64,000 nucleotides of DNA from Epiperipatus broadwayi (lineage: Eukaryota > Onychophora > Udeonychophora > Euonychophora > Peripatidae), in assembly GCA_028023455.1 (NCBI GenBank), contig JAQFVV010006220.1, positions 9,815,916-9,879,915 of the forward strand. Direction: 5' to 3'. How positions within the stretch are numbered: the first letter of the stretch is position 1; every line of letters begins with the position of its first letter. This document shows, piece by piece, positions 60,620 through 64,000 of this stretch. The position numbers and the translations under genes were made by a program. Under the pieces are notes generated by a model. It was not told where the DNA came from. It made no database searches and saw nothing but the letters and a program-made list of their open reading frames with translations.

Positions 60620-60875
60620 TAAATACCATTAAAGTATGAAGATTGGCTATCTTAATATAAAGGTGTGAGGATAGTAATCTAGACCAACTGATGATTGCTA
60701 GTTTAGCATGAAATACGTATATTGGTGATTATTTATCTTTTCAACATGTGTGTGATCAGGTGGGTCAGCAATATGAGATGGTACTGAGAGTAGTGGGTCG
60801 TGTGAAAGTCTGAGTTCGAATCCCGCATATATTACATATATAAATGCAGGTTTAAGCCTGTACAATGTATTAATA
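60620..60875 (+). repeat. H2 repeat, isolated plus copy with best B box
   Basis: Order: ATTAAAGTATGAAGATTGGC, hammerhead, TTTATCTTTTCAACATGTG, and a tRNA-like block with TGGGTCAGCAA (A-box-like, 60761-60771) and GTTCGAATC (perfect B box, 60814-60822). The A-B spacing of 53 bp is tRNA-like. It ends near GTATTAA (60872), the same 3' end as the H2 copy inserted at 53894. A Pol III start would fall after the ribozyme, so a single copy would not transcribe its own hammerhead from this promoter. Confidence 0.8.
60673..60733 (+). ncRNA. Type I hammerhead ribozyme motif, H2, intact core
   Basis: Distal stem I AGUAAUC/GAUUAUU (7 bp), proximal stem I ACCAA/UUGGU (5 bp, no wobble), CTGATGA (60688-60694), stem II UGCUA/UAGCA. 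GAAA (60710-60713), stem III AU/AU around ACGT and triplet AUA follow, with cleavage after 60721. A U-U mismatch next to the core in stem II is the only weakness. Confidence 0.73.
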
Positions 60876-60879
60876 ATAG

Positions 60880-61385
60880 TTATTGGTGAATTGCGTTAAT
60901 AAGATAATAATTTTCACTTCCACAATAAATGTGTTATTTTCACAAAATAATCCCTGCGATCCTTATTCGTGCGCGATCAATATTAAAAACATTTGTAAGC
61001 TAATATTAATATTCTAATTCCAAAAAAAAAAAAAGTTAGACAAAAATAAAATTGAAGAAAAAAAAAGATTGTAGTTAGAATTACTATGTATACAACTCAT
61101 TATGGCTAAAGTTCCTACTAAGTAAAATAATAAAAAATAAAAAGTAATAAATAGCACACAGGTAGAGTATCAATAAAAAGACGCAATGGAAAAAAAGCTG
61201 TTGCCAGAAAGAAATCTAGACAATAACTGAAAATGTCAAATGATTGTAAAATTACGTAATACATCGCGCTCATAAGGGACCGCAGGAATTATTTTGTGAA
61301 AATAACACATTTATTGTGGAAGTGAAAAAGCCGCCGCAGCTACTCTAATAAAGTACCGCAATTTCAAAATTACTCTATAAACATA
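60880..61385. mobile_element. MITE with about 65-90-bp inverted ends
   Basis: 60913-60980 and 61245-61331 are inverse copies, sharing TTTCACTTCCACAATAAATG and TGTTATTTTCACAAAATAAT. Outside these, GGTGAATTGCGTTA on the left resembles the inverse of ACCGCAATTTC on the right, so the ends may extend further with a deletion on the left. The interior is A-rich without coding content. Superfamily not assigned. Confidence 0.82.
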
Positions 61386-61829
61386 TTCCAAAAAAAAAAA
61401 AACAAATTAATGTTACCAATGATATTCTTGGTTTTTTTTTTTTTTTACATCCTTAAATTAATTAACTAATAATCAAATGATTTAATGCAGGAGTTCTTAA
61501 GAAGTTCAGTACCAAGTAACAGAAATGGAATCGCCATCCATAGATGTTCAGCTTCAGAGTAGCTGCTATGCCACTGCCACTAAACAATGGACTGCAATTA
61601 AACGAATGATGGAAAAGATAAAAGCAATATATAGTATACAATAAATAAAATGAACTACAAATTATTTTTATTTGATTTATTTTTTTGATTTTTAATTTGT
61701 TTAATAGTTTTTTTTATAGATTTTCTGTGAGGCTTCTCTTCTGATATCTGGAGGAAGAATATATAAAAGAACAGGAAGTCACTATAGAGTAGTAGATTTA
61801 AGTGTACCAGTAATATTTCTTATGGTAAT
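61386..61829. other. Spacer
   Basis: A long T-run lies at 61428-61446. No gene recognised. Confidence 0.45.
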
Positions 61830-61842
61830 AATTAAATGAGTA

Positions 61843-61950
61843 GTCTAGCATTGGTGGTCGAGAGGTCAATGCGACTGCCTTGCACTAGCAGGCAGTTGCC
61901 CGGGTTGCGGGTTCGCGTTCCGGCCGATGCTATGACACTTAAAAAAAAAA
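61843..61950 (+). mobile_element. Minimal tRNA-derived SINE, copy 5, with 13-bp target duplication
   Basis: GTCTAGCATTGGTGGTCGAG, A box TGGTCGAGAGG, a long variable arm region, and a T-arm with GGGTTCGCGTTCC. CCGATGCT follows, which pairs with AGCATTGG as a tRNA acceptor stem, then ATGACACTT and a 10-12-base A tail. It is bounded by the direct repeat AATTAAATGAGTA (61830-61842 and 61951-61963). Of the five copies it keeps the most complete cloverleaf. Confidence 0.92.
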
Positions 61951-62149
61951 AATTAAATGAGTATCCAGAAGTTTAGTGTGAGAACTTTTTCACCAAGTAA
62001 ATGCACAATATTCAATAACAAAAAATGCTAATGCTAAGAAAGCTTCCAATAAAGTATTTACCTCCTAACTCTAACTTTCGCAGTTAGTTTTCCAAGGAGG
62101 TTACTTTTAGAAATTAATTTTGATAGTATACAGTATGATCTAAGGCCAA

Positions 62150-63760
62150 TCCTAAATAGCACGGATAATATCATATTAATATTATATGATGAAAATAGTA
62201 TAAGTATAAGATGGAAAGAGTATTTCGACTACCTCTACTGTAACTACTTATTTAAATATGGACAAAGTTACCTAGCTTTGTAAAGTCAAAATTTCTTTTT
62301 GTAATCATGAAAATGGAAAGCCTAAAAAAATGCTTCTATTGTTCAAAAATTAATAAAATAATGAGAAAAGACAAGATTGCAGTAATTATCAATTGCAATA
62401 ATAGTTCCTTCAAAAACTTTGTTGAATAGATTGTTTCTAGTGGTAGATGAATGGTTACCAGAGACAATGTAGATTTGGATAATCAAGAAAGTATATAGAC
62501 AAGATTTTTGTTGATAGACAAATCCAAATAAAGTATCAGAATGAAAGAAGGATTTGTATATATTTCTTTTAGTGATTTGGTCAAGACATTTGACTCAAAT
62601 AATGATACAAGTTTATGACATTGTTAGAATTAATTGATTGTCCACCAAAGTATTTATTTATATCATAAAAATTCTACAAGATAGAATAAGAAGTGTTATA
62701 TTAAAGGTGAGAAATTTAAAGCATTTTAAATGAAAACTGTTGTTAAATAAGTGTGTCAACATAGTTTCCAATTTTTATGATAGTTGCCTTTGGATTTATA
62801 GGCTGCTTAATGAAACATGAATCAAGATACATACAAGTTGGTTAGTCAAATTTTTAATTTAAATTCTTAAAAGTGAACAAGAACTTTGTCTTGGATTTTG
62901 ACTTTACAATATGCTGAAGATTGTGTTGTTTTTATCAGTTCTAAAAATGATCTACAGAGTACATGTATATTAATAATTTGAATGCAACATAATTAATGTT
63001 CAAAACATTCTAGTTCTTTATTAATCAGTAATGAAAGAGAGATCCAGAACAACTTTTAGCTTGGCTGATTATCAGTTTGAGAATGTAAATCAATTTACAT
63101 ACTTTGATAGTTTTACAAATAGAAAAGTGGATTTAGATGCTGAGGTGCAACATAGATTTTCAAACTACTACTATTGCTTTTAACAAGTTAAAAGATAAGT
63201 TATTTCATCACAAGGAAATAACTATTGTAATTAAGTTAGCTGTATAAAGAGCTGTTATTTTACTTACTTTACTGTATGGAAGAGAGATTTAAAAACTTTA
63301 TCAATGCAATAAGGCATACAAAAGTTTCTTTTAAGAATGTTTCATAAAATTACTCATTTTTAAAGATCTAAAATCAACCAATATGTTTTTTAACTACTGA
63401 ATATGATGCTATAGCATCCATTACTTTAAAATATCTTGGTTAAATTGGACATAGAAAACAAATGAACAGTATAAGATTTTCTAAAGGGTGTATTATGAAT
63501 TTTAACATGATTTTCATTGAAAGGCAGATCCTATTTATGTTATATGTATTATTTCAAAAACATTCTAAAGAGACCATAATGTTGATTGTTTTTATCGGAA
63601 AGATAATAGAATATATTGGAGAATTACAGTTAGATGAGGTGTTGAAATATTTCAGGAAAAAAAAATTTCTTCTAAAGAAATTAAAAGATAGCATCCAGTA
63701 AAATATCAAATAAGTAGAAAAATGAGGCAGCATATTTTATATGTAGACGACTTTGTGATT
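62150..63760 (+). mobile_element. LINE fragment, copy E (lineage different from RTE copies)
   Basis: Plus strand, broken frames. ISIRWKEYFDYL-like linker lies near 62208-62245, then RT motif A FVYISFSDLVKTFDS (62553-62597). Motif C LQYAEDCVVF (62905-62934) has Glu where the first Asp of YADD should be. A C-terminal ENVNQFTYFDSFTNRKVDLD stretch followed by AEVQHRF (63079-63163) is also present. This ..V..F.YLGS...KVD.DAE..HR pattern belongs to a widespread animal LINE lineage distinct from RTE; the clade is not assigned. The motif C change and stops make it dead. Its 5' boundary is uncertain. Confidence 0.8.
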
Positions 63761-64000
63761 CATTGATTAGTTATCACAAAAATCATCTCTAGAATAGTTT
63801 TTTTTTTTTTTTTACGAATGGCTGCTGTACTTAGAATAATTAACTCCAGTGATAAATATTCCTGGACCAGAGATCAATCTATTATTTGCAGTGCTCGTGT
63901 AGTGGATTATGATCAAAAGCTGTACATTTTATTTGCTTGGATAATGTTAAAAGTGGAAGAATTATTGAAAATATAAATATTAATCAGGAGAAAATAAAAT
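63761..64000. other. Window end, unassigned
   Basis: A T-run lies at 63799-63815, followed by a slightly G+C-richer stretch that could be the last part of LINE copy E. Nothing firm. Confidence 0.35.

Overview
This is an AT-rich (roughly three quarters A+T by eye) stretch of animal-type nuclear DNA with no confident host gene. No open frame is long enough or familiar enough to call an exon, and I see no rRNA, intact tRNA gene, operon or CRISPR array. What can be recognised is a dense layer of transposable elements. These are decayed RTE-type LINEs, fragments of at least one other LINE lineage, a Penelope-like element (PLE) tail, a Ty3/gypsy RNase H fragment, a Merlin-type DNA transposon, a hAT MITE family with clean 8-bp target duplications, very short tRNA-derived SINEs, and many foldback elements. 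RTE + PLE + Merlin + hAT + Ty3 in one AT-rich region fits an invertebrate animal (cnidarian, flatworm, mollusc or arthropod grade); the species cannot be decided from the window.

Layout: 1-13 kb holds hAT copy 1, a 320-bp hairpin, a 59-bp tandem repeat, a 1.6-kb inverted-repeat element and LINE copy A. 13-24 kb holds a 0.7-kb foldback element, two odd hairpins near 17.9 kb and degenerate repeats. 23.8-26.7 kb is an almost full-length but broken RTE LINE on the minus strand. 27-36.9 kb holds a PLE-like palindrome, an inverted array of a ribozyme-bearing repeat, the PLE C-terminal tail and LINE copy C. 38.6-42.3 kb holds two short SINEs and the Merlin element. 45-52.7 kb holds LINE relics, hAT copy 2 and a SINE with an 18-bp target duplication. 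53.6-61.4 kb is a dense cluster of ribozyme-bearing repeats, a foldback element that captured a gypsy fragment, and further MITEs. 61.8-64 kb holds a SINE and another LINE.

The most interesting feature is that three different interspersed repeat families (called H1, H2 and H3 here) each carry a type I hammerhead self-cleaving ribozyme motif. H1 is a tandem array with a monomer of about 343 bp on the minus strand near 54 kb. H2 joins a hammerhead to a tRNA-like block with Pol III A/B-box-like sequences. H3 has a GUC cleavage triplet and occurs as inverted tandem pairs with monomers of about 404-447 nt. The core bases (CUGAUGA, GAAA, NUH) recur while the stem sequences differ between families and still pair, so the conservation looks structural. 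A degenerate hammerhead also sits just downstream of the PLE reading frame, where PLEs are known to carry one. This suggests small self-cleaving repeat RNAs (retrozyme or schistosome Sm-alpha-like) spread by PLE or LINE machinery; that link is inference.
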